In this document: one piece after another, positions 1 through 10,133 of the stretch
How the letters are laid out: each line of letters begins with the position of its first letter
Numbering within the stretch: the stretch's first letter is position 1
Source: Aestuariibacter sp. GS-14
GTDB lineage: Bacteria; Pseudomonadota; Gammaproteobacteria; Enterobacterales; Alteromonadaceae
Assembly (NCBI RefSeq): GCF_006494365.1
Contig: NZ_VHIP01000011.1
Coordinates: forward strand, 1-64,000
Length of the DNA: 64,000 bases
Direction: 5' to 3'
Notes under the pieces: generated by a model
Databases searched by the model: none
What the model saw: only the letters and a program-made list of their open reading frames with translations
What the model was told of the DNA's origin: nothing
Made by a program: the position numbers and the translations under genes

Positions 1-98
1 TTGGAACCACCAAACCTGTGCAACCAAGCCTAGCTAAAAAGCCTGCCAGTGTTGCTGAGTGGGTAAACTTCTATGCGAATTGGTATTTGCCTGTTTAC
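1..98. other. Window edge, no gene identified
   Basis: These 98 bases lie downstream of era. In related genomes recO follows era, but no convincing recO start is visible here on the minus strand. It may lie just outside the window. No terminator hairpin is evident. Confidence 0.4.
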
Positions 99-1034
99 TT
101 AATCTTCACCGTAACCCAGTGAACGCAGCGCGCGCTCATCATCGGCCCAGCCAGATTTTACTTTTACCCAGAGTTCTAGAAACACCTTATTGTCGAACAG
201 GCGCTCCATATCCAGTCGGGCTTGCTCACCAATGGTTTTCAGGTGCTTTCCGCCTTTCCCAATCACCATGCGCTTTTGCGTTTCACGCTCAACCAGAATC
301 AAACCATTAATACGGTATACCCCGTTTTCAGCCAGCTTAAATTGCTCAATTTCCACTGTAGTGGAATAAGGCAACTCGTCACCGGTGAAGCGCATCAGCT
401 TTTCGCGGATAATTTCCGCTGCCATAAAGCGGCTTGAGCGATCGGTAATGTAGTCTTCCGGAAAATAAAACTCACTTTCTGGCTGACGTTTACGCACCAA
501 ATCCCGCAGTCGATCAACCTGTTTGGTTTGTTTAGCACTCATTGGAATGATTTCGTCAAAATCGTGCTTGTGTTGCAAAACCTGAAGGTGAGTAATTAAA
601 GCATCTTCGCTGGGTACTTTATCAAGTTTGTTTACTACCAGAATGCATGGCAGGCCTGACTGCTTTACTTTGGTCAGCACCATATCGTCGTCGTTGTTCC
701 AGCGGGTACCTTCCACCACAAACAACACCAGTCCGACTTCTCCCAGTGAACTCGCTGCAGCGCGGTTCATTAATCGGTTGATGGCTCGTTTTTCTTCGCT
801 GTGCAATCCGGGGGTATCTACATACACTGTCTGGCAATTGCCGTCGGTATCGATACCAAGGATACGGTGCCTTGTAGTCTGCGGTTTACGTGAGGTAATA
901 CTTACTTTCTGGCCCAGTAAACAGTTGAGCAAGGTCGACTTGCCAACATTGGGCCGCCCCACTATGGCCACCAAACCGCAGCGCGTGTTACCTTCTGGCG
1001 TATCCGGTAAATCCGGTTGTTCAAAATCAGTCAT
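99..1034 (-). CDS. era: GTPase Era
   Basis: Era is an essential Ras-like GTPase that binds the 3' end of 16S rRNA and helps 30S subunit assembly at the inner face of the membrane. The N-terminal G domain has the P-loop GRPNVGKST near residues 26-34, the G3 motif DTPG and the G4 motif NKLD. The C-terminal KH RNA-binding domain carries [11 protein letters not shown]. At 311 residues it is slightly longer than E. coli Era (301), mainly through an N-terminal extension. The ATG start overlaps the end of rnc by 8 bases, so translation is probably coupled. It is the last visible gene of a lepA-lepB-rnc-era transcription unit. Confidence 0.97.
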   Translation of the reverse strand: MTDFEQPDLPDTPEGNTRCGLVAIVGRPNVGKSTLLNCLLGQKVSITSRKPQTTRHRILGIDTDGNCQTVYVDTPGLHSEEKRAINRLMNRAAASSLGEVGLVLFVVEGTRWNNDDDMVLTKVKQSGLPCILVVNKLDKVPSEDALITHLQVLQHKHDFDEIIPMSAKQTKQVDRLRDLVRKRQPESEFYFPEDYITDRSSRFMAAEIIREKLMRFTGDELPYSTTVEIEQFKLAENGVYRINGLILVERETQKRMVIGKGGKHLKTIGEQARLDMERLFDNKVFLELWVKVKSGWADDERALRSLGYGED

Positions 1035-1710
1035 TGGTTAATGTCTCAAAGGCCAGTTTAGCGGCTTGTTGCTCAGCTTTCCTGCGACTACTTCCCACGC
1101 CCTCAAATGGCGCGTCGAGATTGGCAACCTGACAATGCACCACAAAGGTTTGCGCGTGGTCTTTACCGGTGATCTCAACCACCTCATACAGTGGCAAAGG
1201 CAGCTTGCGCGACTGCAAATATTCCTGAAGACGGGTTTTGGCATCCTTAGGGTGTTCATTGGGATCGAGCTTATTAATTCTGCTTTTCCACAAATGCAGT
1301 ACCACTTCTTCGGCCTGTGCTAATCCGGCCTCCAGGTAAATTGCACCGATAATGGCTTCCATGGCATCGGCAATAATTGAACTGCGACGGTGTCCGCCGC
1401 TCTTCAGTTCGCCCGGCCCCAGATTCATAAGTTCACCCACATCAGACTCACGGGCCAGTTCGGCCAGCGTGTCGCCTTTTACCAGGGTGGAACGCATGCG
1501 GGTAAGCTTGCCTTCGGGTACTTGCGGAAATTTGTCATAAAGTTCTTTGGCAATGATCATGCCCAGCACTGCATCGCCTAAGAACTCCAGACGTTCATTG
1601 TGCACTTTAGCGGCACTTCGGTGCGTAAGCGCTTGCTTAAGCAGGCTGTTATCTTTAAATTCGTAACCGATTTGACGGGACAGCCTGGCATATGGGTTAA
1701 TCCCTAGCAT
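1027..1710 (-). CDS. rnc: Ribonuclease III
   Basis: RNase III cleaves double-stranded RNA, processing the rRNA precursor and regulating mRNAs. The family signature [13 protein letters not shown], which carries the catalytic acidic residues, lies near residue 40. A C-terminal double-stranded RNA-binding domain follows (TRLQEYLQ, then [13 protein letters not shown]). The reading frame is open 20 codons further upstream, but those codons lie inside lepB and do not resemble the family. The ATG at 1710 gives a normal 227-residue protein and shares one base with the lepB stop (TAATG), which is typical of coupled genes. The 3' end overlaps era by 8 bases. Confidence 0.96.
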   Translation of the reverse strand: MLGINPYARLSRQIGYEFKDNSLLKQALTHRSAAKVHNERLEFLGDAVLGMIIAKELYDKFPQVPEGKLTRMRSTLVKGDTLAELARESDVGELMNLGPGELKSGGHRRSSIIADAMEAIIGAIYLEAGLAQAEEVVLHLWKSRINKLDPNEHPKDAKTRLQEYLQSRKLPLPLYEVVEITGKDHAQTFVVHCQVANLDAPFEGVGSSRRKAEQQAAKLAFETLTND

Positions 1711-2612
1711 TACTGAATGCCACCTACACGGCCAAAACGCACACCTGATGGGATCCAGGACGGCACCCAACTGCTGGTAGGTCGGTCAAACTCAAAGCTA
1801 ATCCAAATGGCTACGGCTTTTCCTACCAGATTTTCATCGGGCACAAATCCCCAGAAGCGACTGTCACGGCTGTTGTCGCGGTTATCACCCAGCACGAAAT
1901 ACTGACCTTCCGGCACAATCCACTCGTTCATTTTAGTACCGGGCTGAGTGAAGAACTCACGCGGACTGGCTTCACCCGTTGGATGCTGCAAAATGTCATG
2001 AGGTACTTTGCCCAGTTGCTCCGTCATGCGTCGAAGTGGCGTAAGGTGCTGCACAAATTCACCGCTGCTTACGAACTCTTGTGGCATTACCGTAAACTCT
2101 TCACATTTTGCACCGCTCACACAGGCAGGCTTGATGTAAATTTTCTTGTCGCGGTAAATTACCGTATCGCCGGGTAATCCCACTACTCGCTTAATGAAGT
2201 CTACATTAGGATCTTCTGGGTATTTAAACACCACTACATCACCGCGCTCCGGCGCACCGGTTTCAATGAATTTGTGGCGGAATACCGGATCTTTCAAACC
2301 GTAAGCGTATTTTTCTACCAGAATAAAGTCACCCACCAGCAGCGTGGGCATCATAGAACCGGATGGGATTTGAAATGGCTCGTATAAAAACGAACGCAAT
2401 ACCAACACAAACGCAATGACCGGGAATATTTGCTGGGCGGTATCTACCAAATAGGGAAGTTTGTCATCTGGCTGTAAAGCCGATTCGCCAAACCCAGCTA
2501 CCGCATTTGAGCGATCGCGGCGTTTCGGACCGAAATACACGGCGTCCAACAGCCAAATCAAACCCGATCCCAGCGTTAGGATCACCAGCAAAATTGAAAA
2601 ATAATTAGCCAT
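1710..2612 (-). CDS. lepB: Signal peptidase I
   Basis: This is the inner-membrane serine protease that removes signal peptides from exported preproteins. Two N-terminal hydrophobic stretches (residues about 4-24 and 60-77) fit the two-transmembrane topology of gammaproteobacterial LepB, with a charged cytoplasmic loop between them. The catalytic serine is in PSGSMMPTLLVGDF and the catalytic lysine in FIKRVVGLPGD. The later conserved box GDNRDNSRDSRFWGFV is also present. The 300-residue length is near the E. coli protein (324). The start shares one base with the lepA stop, so lepA and lepB are translationally linked. Confidence 0.97.
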   Translation of the reverse strand: MANYFSILLVILTLGSGLIWLLDAVYFGPKRRDRSNAVAGFGESALQPDDKLPYLVDTAQQIFPVIAFVLVLRSFLYEPFQIPSGSMMPTLLVGDFILVEKYAYGLKDPVFRHKFIETGAPERGDVVVFKYPEDPNVDFIKRVVGLPGDTVIYRDKKIYIKPACVSGAKCEEFTVMPQEFVSSGEFVQHLTPLRRMTEQLGKVPHDILQHPTGEASPREFFTQPGTKMNEWIVPEGQYFVLGDNRDNSRDSRFWGFVPDENLVGKAVAIWISFEFDRPTSSWVPSWIPSGVRFGRVGGIQ

Positions 2613-4408
2613 TACTTAGATACCTTGAGTATTGCAAGGAAGGCATCTTGTGGCAATTCCACGTTCCCTACCTGCTTCATCCGTTTTTTACCTTCCTTCT
2701 GCTTCTGCAACAGCTTTTTCTTCCGGCTCACGTCACCACCGTAACACTTGGCGATTACGTTCTTCCGTAATTGTTTCACTGTGCTTCGCGCAATAACATG
2801 GTTACCAATCGCGGCCTGAATAGCAATGTCGAACATCTGGCGCGGAATGAGTTCACGAAGTTTTTCAACCAGTTCACGCCCCCGATATGGTGCATTCTCT
2901 TTGTGCGTGATCACGGCTAAGGCGTCAACGCGTTCACCGTTGATAAGAATGTCCAGACGTACCATGTCTGACACCTGGAAACGCTTAAAATTGTAATCAA
3001 GTGAGGCAAAACCGCGACTGGTCGATTTTAAGCGATCAAAGAAATCCAACACCACTTCAGCCATAGGAAGTTCGTAGGTAACTGCCACTTGTTTGCCGTG
3101 GTAGCTCATGTTGGATTGAATCCCGCGCTTCTCAATACACAGAGTAATAACGTTACCTAAAAACTCCTGCGGAACCAGAATGTTCGCTTCCACCATGGGT
3201 TCGCGCATTTCTTCAATTTCGTTCACTGCGGGTAATTTGGAAGGATTATCAACCTGAATCGTTTCACCATTGGTTTTCAGTACTTCATAGATTACTGTTG
3301 GTGCGGTTGTAATAAGATCCAGATCGTATTCCCGCTCCAGACGCTCTTGGATAATCTCCATGTGCAACATGCCCAGGAAGCCCACCCGGAAACCAAAACC
3401 TAACGCCGCAGAACTCTCTGGTTCGTAAAACAACGACGCATCGTTCAGGCTTAGCTTTGCCAGTGCATCACGAAAATCTTCGTAGTCATCCGAGCTAACT
3501 GGGAACAATCCTGCATACACCTGCGGTTTTACCTTTTTAAAGCCTGGTAAAGGTTTGTCGGCGGGATCTTTTGCCAGTGTAATGGTATCACCTACCGGTG
3601 CACCATGAATCTCTTTAATACCGGCAATAATAAAGCCTACCTCACCCGCTTTCAGCACTTTGCGCTCAACGGCCTTGGGGGTAAATACACCCAGGTTATC
3701 AACCTGATGCACCTGACCATTGGACATGATTTTAATTTTGTCTTTTACGCTTAACTGCCCGTGTACAATGCGTACCAGAGATACTACGCCCTGATAGTTG
3801 TCAAACCATGAGTCGACAATAAGAGCCTGTAGCGGTGCGTCCAAATCCCCTTCCGGTGGTGGGATTTGCTTTACAATTACTTCCAGTACGTCTTCGATAC
3901 CTACGCCCGTTTTCGCCGAGCAGCGAACGGCATCAACCGCATCAATACCCACTATGTCTTCGATTTCTTCAGCAACACGTTCTGGCTCAGCCTGTGGCAA
4001 GTCAATCTTATTCAGAACCGGAACCACTTCCATGTTCATTTCGATGGCGGTATAACAGTTCGCTACGGTTTGAGCCTCCACGCCCTGCCCCGCATCCACC
4101 ACCAGCAAAGCGCCTTCGCAAGCCGCTAGTGAACGCGATACTTCATAGGTAAAATCTACGTGTCCGGGTGTATCGATAAAGTTGAGCTGATACGTTTCGC
4201 CATCGCGGGCCTTGTAATCCAGCGTAACGCTTTGCGCTTTAATGGTAATTCCACGTTCCCGCTCCAGATCCATAGAATCCAGTACCTGCGCGGCCATTTC
4301 ACGATCCGATAAACCGCCACAGGTTTGGATTAGGCGGTCTGACAACGTGGATTTTCCGTGGTCGATATGGGCAATAATCGAGAAGTTTCTGATGTGCTTA
4401 TGTTGCAT
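2612..4408 (-). CDS. lepA: Elongation factor 4 (LepA)
   Basis: LepA is a ribosome-binding GTPase implicated in 30S biogenesis and in translation under ionic or stress conditions. It contains the G1 motif AHIDHGKST (residues about 13-21), DTPGH and NKID. EF-G-like domains and the LepA-specific C-terminal domain ([17 protein letters not shown]) follow. The 598-residue length matches the family. It is separated from rseC by about 190 bases with no gene, which probably contain its own promoter, although it also lies downstream of the rpoE-rse operon on the same strand. It is the first gene of lepA-lepB-rnc-era. Confidence 0.97.
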   Translation of the reverse strand: MQHKHIRNFSIIAHIDHGKSTLSDRLIQTCGGLSDREMAAQVLDSMDLERERGITIKAQSVTLDYKARDGETYQLNFIDTPGHVDFTYEVSRSLAACEGALLVVDAGQGVEAQTVANCYTAIEMNMEVVPVLNKIDLPQAEPERVAEEIEDIVGIDAVDAVRCSAKTGVGIEDVLEVIVKQIPPPEGDLDAPLQALIVDSWFDNYQGVVSLVRIVHGQLSVKDKIKIMSNGQVHQVDNLGVFTPKAVERKVLKAGEVGFIIAGIKEIHGAPVGDTITLAKDPADKPLPGFKKVKPQVYAGLFPVSSDDYEDFRDALAKLSLNDASLFYEPESSAALGFGFRVGFLGMLHMEIIQERLEREYDLDLITTAPTVIYEVLKTNGETIQVDNPSKLPAVNEIEEMREPMVEANILVPQEFLGNVITLCIEKRGIQSNMSYHGKQVAVTYELPMAEVVLDFFDRLKSTSRGFASLDYNFKRFQVSDMVRLDILINGERVDALAVITHKENAPYRGRELVEKLRELIPRQMFDIAIQAAIGNHVIARSTVKQLRKNVIAKCYGGDVSRKKKLLQKQKEGKKRMKQVGNVELPQDAFLAILKVSK

Positions 4409-4602
4409 AATGCTTGGAAATTACCTGAAAAAATTAATGTAATGTCTGAAATAAAGTAATTACAACGCGGACAAACCAAGGCTGCGCATTGCCTTGCGTC
4501 ATGATTTCAGACAGTATTCAAGGGTGCGGATTTTACCTATTTATTGAACTAAAAGCGAATGTAGTAGGTAACAAAACGCGATATTCATCGCCATTAAGTC
4601 GT

Positions 4603-5058
4603 TTACGACCGTACAGGGGTGTCTACGTTGCTGATTTTGTTTACGATCACAGGCTCATAACGGCCATTGCGTTGACGCCGTAAACGCGATGCTACCCATC
4701 TGAAGGTCAGCCAGGTAATGCCGCCCGAAAGCGCAAAAACGGCCAACTCATGCAGTGTGCTCAGTTCACTTAGTATTACTGCACTGCCAATCAAAACCAG
4801 CAAAGGCACGACATACATCATCCATGATGCAGATAGCAAATGTGCTTCGGGAATACCCAGAGTAACCAAATCACCGGCTTGCAGCGGCAATGGCGAAACC
4901 AAATCGAAGGTTTGCTGCTTAGGCGAAAACGCTTTTGCTATTGCACTGGTGCCACAGTCTTCAGCCGCCTGACAACTACCACATGCCGTTTTCACCGAAG
5001 CGCTAACGGTAACTTTGTCACCATTTACCGCAACAACGGTAGCCGTTTCAGTGATCAC
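4603..5058 (-). CDS. rseC: SoxR-reducing/sigma-E system protein RseC
   Basis: RseC is an inner-membrane protein encoded in sigma-E operons. In E. coli it takes part in reducing SoxR and has only a minor role in sigma-E control. The N-terminal soluble part has a conserved cysteine cluster, CGSCQAAEDC, near residue 26. Two transmembrane segments follow (about residues 78-98 and 104-122), then a basic C-terminal tail. The length (151) is typical. The start codon is GTG and overlaps the rseB stop by four bases (GTGA), so it is coupled to rseB. Confidence 0.93.
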   Translation of the reverse strand: MITETATVVAVNGDKVTVSASVKTACGSCQAAEDCGTSAIAKAFSPKQQTFDLVSPLPLQAGDLVTLGIPEAHLLSASWMMYVVPLLVLIGSAVILSELSTLHELAVFALSGGITWLTFRWVASRLRRQRNGRYEPVIVNKISNVDTPVRS

Positions 5059-6143
5059 CCATTGGCTCCCGAAGCGCTCAGCGAATGCGCAATTTCATAA
5101 GCTGTTGCCGGGGGTATTTTACCGATAACCGTGATTTGTACCTGACCATTGGTAAGCGACAAGAATGTGTTAGTTGAATTGCGCAGCAGTACATCCGAAT
5201 CGAGTGAGTCTTGTGCCGGTTGCACGTAAACAGATACGTCAACCAATCCGTCGCTGAATAATTTGTATTCAACCACTTGCCCGGTAAGCGCCAAACGACG
5301 GGTTTCACGTTTCACTTCATGCATGCCCAGCGGTAAAAACCTGACATCCCACTCATGTCGACGGGACTGCGGTGTCATTGCGACGGCCATGGGCAATGCT
5401 TCGGGGTTAATTTTATTAAAATACGGCGGTGGTGTTTCGGTTAAATTCACCCCGGTTACCTGAACCTGTTCAAGTAATGTCCCTTGTAAATCCACCATGT
5501 TGAGTTTCAACAACATGCCGGTTTCTTCATCAAGCCATAACTGGTAGTTGTAGCGATTATTGTCCCTGCTCACAATGCGGATTTGTTGTGCAGCCCTGCC
5601 GGACACCCTGGTGCGGCCAATGGTAATAAACTGATAGCCTTCCGATAGTTTTGACGGCTTATAAAGTAAGTCAGCTGGTACCGGGCCGGCAATAGCCGTT
5701 GCATAGATGCTATAGGGCTGCACATCCGGTTCAAACACACTCACTATGTTATCAATTCGGATCATTTCCTGGCCTGGGCCATTTTGGAGATTCAGTTGCT
5801 CGACTTCCGTACCGTCATCCAAAACCGCATGGCGCCATAAGTAGGGGATCACTTCTTGCCCGGGACGGGTTAACACATAAGACACTTCAAAATTGCGGTG
5901 GCGATTTGCCTGTGCAAGCCTCACCAGCCATTCGTCCGGAGAATAAACCGCAGGCAGCGCATTTTGCTGCTCATCCTGTGCATCGGCCCCTTGTTCGGGC
6001 GTGGACTCTGTTTCGGTGGATACGGCTTGCTCAGTATCGCTTTGCTGGGCAATTGCGGCTGTAGAAAGTGCTGTAATGAAAAGCACAAACAACAAACGCA
6101 CGGTCTCGACCGTGCGTTTGATTAGATAAATCGTTGAAAACAT
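5055..6143 (-). CDS. rseB: Sigma-E factor regulatory protein RseB
   Basis: RseB is the periplasmic sensor that binds the periplasmic domain of RseA and blocks its cleavage by DegS. It releases RseA when it binds mislocalised lipopolysaccharide or lipoprotein. A signal peptide is visible (hydrophobic core about residues 14-32, ending around ALSTAAIA). A Gln/Glu-rich linker follows, then the MucB/RseB lipoprotein-like fold and the C-terminal domain. The length (362) is somewhat above E. coli RseB (318), partly because of the linker at residues 33-65. It lies 8 bases after rseA and overlaps rseC by four bases. Confidence 0.93.
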   Translation of the reverse strand: MFSTIYLIKRTVETVRLLFVLFITALSTAAIAQQSDTEQAVSTETESTPEQGADAQDEQQNALPAVYSPDEWLVRLAQANRHRNFEVSYVLTRPGQEVIPYLWRHAVLDDGTEVEQLNLQNGPGQEMIRIDNIVSVFEPDVQPYSIYATAIAGPVPADLLYKPSKLSEGYQFITIGRTRVSGRAAQQIRIVSRDNNRYNYQLWLDEETGMLLKLNMVDLQGTLLEQVQVTGVNLTETPPPYFNKINPEALPMAVAMTPQSRRHEWDVRFLPLGMHEVKRETRRLALTGQVVEYKLFSDGLVDVSVYVQPAQDSLDSDVLLRNSTNTFLSLTNGQVQITVIGKIPPATAYEIAHSLSASGANG

Positions 6144-6151
6144 ATAAAAAC

Positions 6152-6736
6152 TTATGGCTGATTAGGATTATCTTCTGCCGTCTGCTCAGATTGCTCTTCT
6201 GCGCGTTTCAGTTTTAATTGTTGTTCGTGATCAGCGAGCAGCGCATTAATTTGACGACGTTTTTCCAGCAACGCTTCCGTATCATTGTTGTTGCGAAGCG
6301 TCTGGCTCTGCTCCAGGCTCACAGGTGCAAGACCGGCCTGCGGCGTACCTGTGGTCTGGAATGTAGTAAACGGTTCAGTAGGCACAGGCTGATTCATTTG
6401 CTGCACACCCAGAATTACCGCAGCGGCCACAGAGGCTGCAACCGCAAACTGACCAGACTGGCGCATAAAAGGAACAATTTTGTTCACACCCGGAATTGCA
6501 CGCCATTTGGATTTTGGCGCCAGTACGGTGGCTTCATTTTCCAGCGCGGCGGCGACCCGAGCAGTAATGTCAAATTCAGGCATTACTGTCGCTTCTTTAC
6601 GAAGACCACTGCGAATAACGTGGTAACTACGCCATTTAGCCTGTAGTTCACTATCGTTTTTCACGCTGTCGATAAACTCTGCTTCGTTGAGTTCACCGTC
6701 CATAAAAGCCGATAATTTTTCGTGTTGCTGCGTCAT
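6152..6736 (-). CDS. rseA: Anti-sigma-E factor RseA
   Basis: RseA is the single-pass inner-membrane anti-sigma factor that holds RpoE inactive until it is degraded by DegS, RseP and ClpXP. The N-terminal cytoplasmic part begins with the family pattern EKLSAFMDGEL. A single transmembrane helix lies at about residues 94-112 (FAVAASVAAAVILGV), and the periplasmic C-terminus is Gln/Glu-rich. The length (194) is close to E. coli RseA (216). It sits between rpoE and rseB in the standard order. ClpX and ClpP, which finish RseA degradation in E. coli, are also encoded in this window. Confidence 0.94.
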   Translation of the reverse strand: MTQQHEKLSAFMDGELNEAEFIDSVKNDSELQAKWRSYHVIRSGLRKEATVMPEFDITARVAAALENEATVLAPKSKWRAIPGVNKIVPFMRQSGQFAVAASVAAAVILGVQQMNQPVPTEPFTTFQTTGTPQAGLAPVSLEQSQTLRNNNDTEALLEKRRQINALLADHEQQLKLKRAEEQSEQTAEDNPNQP

Positions 6737-6831
6737 AAAGTACGTTTTCCTGGTGTGACCTGGTTGCTATTCCCACAACCGGCTACCGTTTCAAATTCTA
6801 CTGTACATCAAAAGTGGCAAATTGCCTACTT

Positions 6832-7410
6832 TCACGACTCCAGTAATGGTTGAATGACCTTATCAATCGCTTCCCTAGCTCTGAATATCCTGGAACGTAC
6901 CGTTCCAACCGGACAAGCCATTACGTTTGCTATTTCTTCGTAGCTTAACCCCTCGATTTCACGCAGGGTAATTGCCATACGCAAATCATCGGGCAGTTTT
7001 TCTAAAGCCCGAAACAAGGTTGATTCAAGCTCTTCAGACAGTAGCGTTCGCTCAGGGGACGATTGTTCCTTTAACGCATCGCTACCATCGTAGTAATCTG
7101 CTTCTTCTGCATCAACATCACTGGCAGGCGGCTTTCGGCCTTGTGCCACTAAATAGTTCTTTGCACTGTTTACGGCTATGCGGTACAACCAGGTGTAAAA
7201 TGCGCTCTCGCCCCTGAAATTGGGCAAGGCCCGATAGGCTTTAATAAACGCATCCTGTGTGACATCTGCCACATCACCGGTGTTCTTTACATAGCGCGAT
7301 ACCAAATGCATCACTTTGTGCTGATAGCGCGTTACTAACAGGTTAAACGCATTTTTATCGCCCTGCTGGACGCGTTCAACCAGTTGTTGGTCTGTAATCT
7401 GCTCGCTCAT
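6832..7410 (-). CDS. rpoE: RNA polymerase sigma-E factor
   Basis: RpoE is the extracytoplasmic-function sigma factor for envelope stress. Region 2 includes DVTQDAFIKAYRALPNFRG and the DNA-melting part AFYTWLYRIAVN. Region 4 has the helix-turn-helix LREIEGLSYEEIANVMACP, followed by GTVRSRIFRARE. The 192-residue length matches the E. coli protein (191). It heads the rpoE-rseA-rseB-rseC operon, with 95 bases before rseA. A sequence fitting a sigma-E promoter lies upstream (7464-7489), so positive autoregulation is expected. nadB is transcribed divergently, as in E. coli. Confidence 0.97.
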   Translation of the reverse strand: MSEQITDQQLVERVQQGDKNAFNLLVTRYQHKVMHLVSRYVKNTGDVADVTQDAFIKAYRALPNFRGESAFYTWLYRIAVNSAKNYLVAQGRKPPASDVDAEEADYYDGSDALKEQSSPERTLLSEELESTLFRALEKLPDDLRMAITLREIEGLSYEEIANVMACPVGTVRSRIFRAREAIDKVIQPLLES

Positions 7411-7463
7411 TCGAGCTATTTCTCCTACCTACTAAACTCAAACAGCTCATGCAAGCAAATGAG

Positions 7464-7489
7464 TAGACTGTGGGGTTTGCAAAAAGTTC
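7464..7489 (-). promoter_or_regulatory. Predicted sigma-E promoter of rpoE
   Basis: On the minus strand GAACTT (plus 7484-7489) is followed after exactly 16 bases by TCTA (plus 7464-7467). This matches the core of the sigma-E consensus, GGAACTT then TCTGA with a 16-base spacer. The spacer also starts with the T-rich stretch and contains an AAACC element, as in many sigma-E promoters. It lies about 55 bases upstream of the rpoE start, consistent with autoregulation. No transcript data were available. Confidence 0.72.
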
Positions 7490-7635
7490 GCAAAGATTGT
7501 GATCTTTTTTTCAATCGATGAATTATTCAGGATGTAATGGTGTGAAAAAACGCCGAAAATCCGCGTTTTCCTTTTACGTTTGCCCTGACTTTTATTAGAC
7601 TTGCCGAAAATCACGCATTGTGACCCTAACCGCAC

Positions 7636-9336
7636 ATGAATTCAAATCCAACTTCTTCTGAATCGTCATTATCTTCTGCTGACAACGATAATATGTCCCC
7701 CAGCTGCGAACACAGCTGCGATGTTCTCATCATCGGTTCGGGAGCGGCGGGTCTTACTCTGGCATTATCGTTGGCCAACTATTGCAGAATCATTGTCCTG
7801 AGCAAAAGCGACTGTAACGAAGGGTCAACCCGTTATGCGCAAGGTGGTATTGCTGCAGTGTTTGACGAGCGCGATTCGATTGAATCACATGTTGAAGATA
7901 CGCTGGAAGCCGGGGCACATCTATGCGATGAAGACGTGGTGCGATTTACCGCCCAGAATGCCAAATCGGCAATGGAATGGCTGATTGCACATGGCGTACC
8001 CTTCGACCAGGAAAAATCGGATGACGGGGAAAACCGTTACCATTTAACCCGTGAGGGAGGACATAGCTTCCGTCGCATTCTGCACGCTGCAGATGCTACT
8101 GGCGAGGCATTGCAAATTACCCTCAACGAAGCGGTGTCACAACATCCTAACATTCATATTTTTGAGCGTTACAACGCAATTGACCTGATTAAAAGTACCG
8201 ATAATCCAGACAGTTGCAAAGGCGTGTACGTTTGGAACCGCCGCCGTGAGCAGGTAGAAGTGATCCGCAGCCGGTTTATCACTCTGGCCACAGGTGGCGC
8301 CAGCAAAGTATACCAGTACACGTCAAATCCGGACGTGGCCAGCGGCGACGGGATTGCCATGGCCTGGCGGGCAGGATGTAGGGTTGCGAACATGGAGTTT
8401 AATCAGTTTCATCCAACCTGTTTATTCCATCCGCAGGCCCGTAACTTTCTGATCACCGAGGCATTGCGTGGTGAAGGTGCACGCTTGTTGCACGCCGATG
8501 GCACACCGTTTATGGAGAAGTTTGATCCCAGAAAAGAACTGGCTCCCCGCGATATCGTCGCGCGTGCAATCGACTATGAAATGAAACGGCTGGGTGCCGA
8601 CTGCATGTATCTGGATATCAGTCACAAACCGGCTGATTTTATAGTTAAGCACTTCCCAAATATCTATCGCCGCTGTCGGGCACTAGGTATTGATATTACC
8701 CGCGAACCTATTCCAGTGGTACCTGCCGCGCATTATAGTTGCGGTGGAGTAATGACCGATCTGAATGCAAAAACCGATCTGGACAACGTGTATGCCGTGG
8801 GCGAGGTAGCCTATACCGGTTTACATGGCGCGAACCGCATGGCATCCAATTCGCTTTTAGAGTGCGTTGTGTTCGCGCGTTCTGCTGCCGAACATATTCT
8901 GTCGCGATTGGATGAGCCCACCAGTAACGAACAGATTGCCCCCTGGGATGAGAGCCAGGTAACGAACTCCGACGAGGAAGTTATCATCCAGCATAACTGG
9001 CACGAACTGCGTTTGTTCATGTGGGATTACGTAGGTATTGTGCGCACCAATAAACGGCTGGAACGCGCTATGCGACGCATTAAGTTGCTGGAGCAGGAAA
9101 TCAGCGAATATTATTCAAATTTCCGCGTGAGCAATAACCTGCTGGAACTGCGGAATCTGGTAACGGTAGCTGAACTCATTGTGCGCTGCGCGATGCAGCG
9201 GGAAGAAAGCAGGGGATTACATTACAATCTGGATTACCCTGATCGCGCTGAACATTCTTCGCCTTCAATTTTGGTACCATCAAAACGCACCCCCATGTCT
9301 GCGCCAGGCAATCTTTCTGGCGGATTTGACCAGTAG
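7636..9336 (+). CDS. nadB: L-aspartate oxidase
   Basis: NadB is the FAD enzyme that oxidises L-aspartate to iminoaspartate, the first step of de novo NAD synthesis. The FAD-binding motif [11 protein letters not shown] is near residue 31. Active-site and FAD-contact blocks of the succinate dehydrogenase/aspartate oxidase family follow ([38 protein letters not shown]). The frame from ATG 7636 gives 566 residues. An internal ATG at 7693 gives 547 residues and aligns better with the start of E. coli NadB (540 residues, [12 protein letters not shown]). Neither start has a clear ribosome binding site, so the Ser-rich first 19 residues are uncertain. It is divergent from rpoE. Confidence 0.95.
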   Translation: MNSNPTSSESSLSSADNDNMSPSCEHSCDVLIIGSGAAGLTLALSLANYCRIIVLSKSDCNEGSTRYAQGGIAAVFDERDSIESHVEDTLEAGAHLCDEDVVRFTAQNAKSAMEWLIAHGVPFDQEKSDDGENRYHLTREGGHSFRRILHAADATGEALQITLNEAVSQHPNIHIFERYNAIDLIKSTDNPDSCKGVYVWNRRREQVEVIRSRFITLATGGASKVYQYTSNPDVASGDGIAMAWRAGCRVANMEFNQFHPTCLFHPQARNFLITEALRGEGARLLHADGTPFMEKFDPRKELAPRDIVARAIDYEMKRLGADCMYLDISHKPADFIVKHFPNIYRRCRALGIDITREPIPVVPAAHYSCGGVMTDLNAKTDLDNVYAVGEVAYTGLHGANRMASNSLLECVVFARSAAEHILSRLDEPTSNEQIAPWDESQVTNSDEEVIIQHNWHELRLFMWDYVGIVRTNKRLERAMRRIKLLEQEISEYYSNFRVSNNLLELRNLVTVAELIVRCAMQREESRGLHYNLDYPDRAEHSSPSILVPSKRTPMSAPGNLSGGFDQ

Positions 9337-9380
9337 TCAGTGTGTGATTTGAGCAGTGTTTGATTTGAGAAGGAACGCTT

Positions 9381-10124
9381 ATGGAACATTCAGTCGCTTT
9401 CTGGTTAGTAGCGATTGCAGGCGTGGTGCTTACCGGCATATCTAAATCCGGATTTGCCGGCGGCATAGGGATTGCCACCGTTCCAATATTATCTTTGGTT
9501 ATGTCACCCATTCAGGCGGCTGCCATTATGCTTCCTTTGCTTATTCTGATGGACGCCTTCAGCGTGAAAGCCTGGTGGGGACAACAGAACAATCACTACC
9601 TGAAGCTATTAATCCCATCCGCCATCGCTGGCATCGTTGTTGGCTATCTGTTGTTCGAATACCTTAACGAACACATGCTTAAACTGGTACTGGGTGTGAT
9701 GTCGCTGTGGTTTGCATTGTGGGGGTTAAGCAATGGCATGCAGCGGGTTACCTTTGGCTCCCGGCTTGCGGGCAGAGTGTTTGGCGCCATTGCCGGGCTA
9801 ACCAGTTTTGTAGCACATGCTGGCGGCCCGCCGGTAAATATTTACTTATTGGCGAAGAAACTGCCCAAAGCGCAGTTTCTGGCTACCGCGGTGATCTTTT
9901 TTGCCGTGATTAATGTGATAAAACTCATCCCCTATACCCTGCTAAATCAATTTAACAGTGACAACCTGCTCATTGCGGCACTGCTGATGCCCTTTGGCTG
10001 GGTGGGTGTACGTCTGGGACTGGTGATCCAGCGCAAACTAAACGACCGGCTCTTTTACCGCATTATTCTGTTATTACTGCTAGCGATCGGAACCAAACTG
10101 ATACTCGACGCTATTGTTGTTTAA
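9381..10124 (+). CDS. TauE/SafE-family membrane transporter
   Basis: This is a polytopic membrane protein of the TauE/SafE family (PF01925), whose members export sulfite, sulfoacetate or related organic anions. The 247 residues are largely hydrophobic with about seven or eight predicted helices. Family landmarks are ISKSGFAGGIGIATVPIL in the first repeat and FVAHAGGPPVNIYLL in the second. A good ribosome binding site (GAAGGA) precedes the ATG. It lies 44 bases after nadB and may be cotranscribed with it, but nothing in the context indicates the substrate. It is convergent with the maoC-like gene. Confidence 0.85.
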   Translation: MEHSVAFWLVAIAGVVLTGISKSGFAGGIGIATVPILSLVMSPIQAAAIMLPLLILMDAFSVKAWWGQQNNHYLKLLIPSAIAGIVVGYLLFEYLNEHMLKLVLGVMSLWFALWGLSNGMQRVTFGSRLAGRVFGAIAGLTSFVAHAGGPPVNIYLLAKKLPKAQFLATAVIFFAVINVIKLIPYTLLNQFNSDNLLIAALLMPFGWVGVRLGLVIQRKLNDRLFYRIILLLLLAIGTKLILDAIVV

Positions 10125-10133
10125 CATTGCGGG

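Noticed and set aside
7447-7635. Minus-strand frame in the rpoE-nadB gap
   Set aside because: It overlaps the predicted sigma-E promoter, is lysine-rich by chance of AT-rich sequence, and has no similarity.
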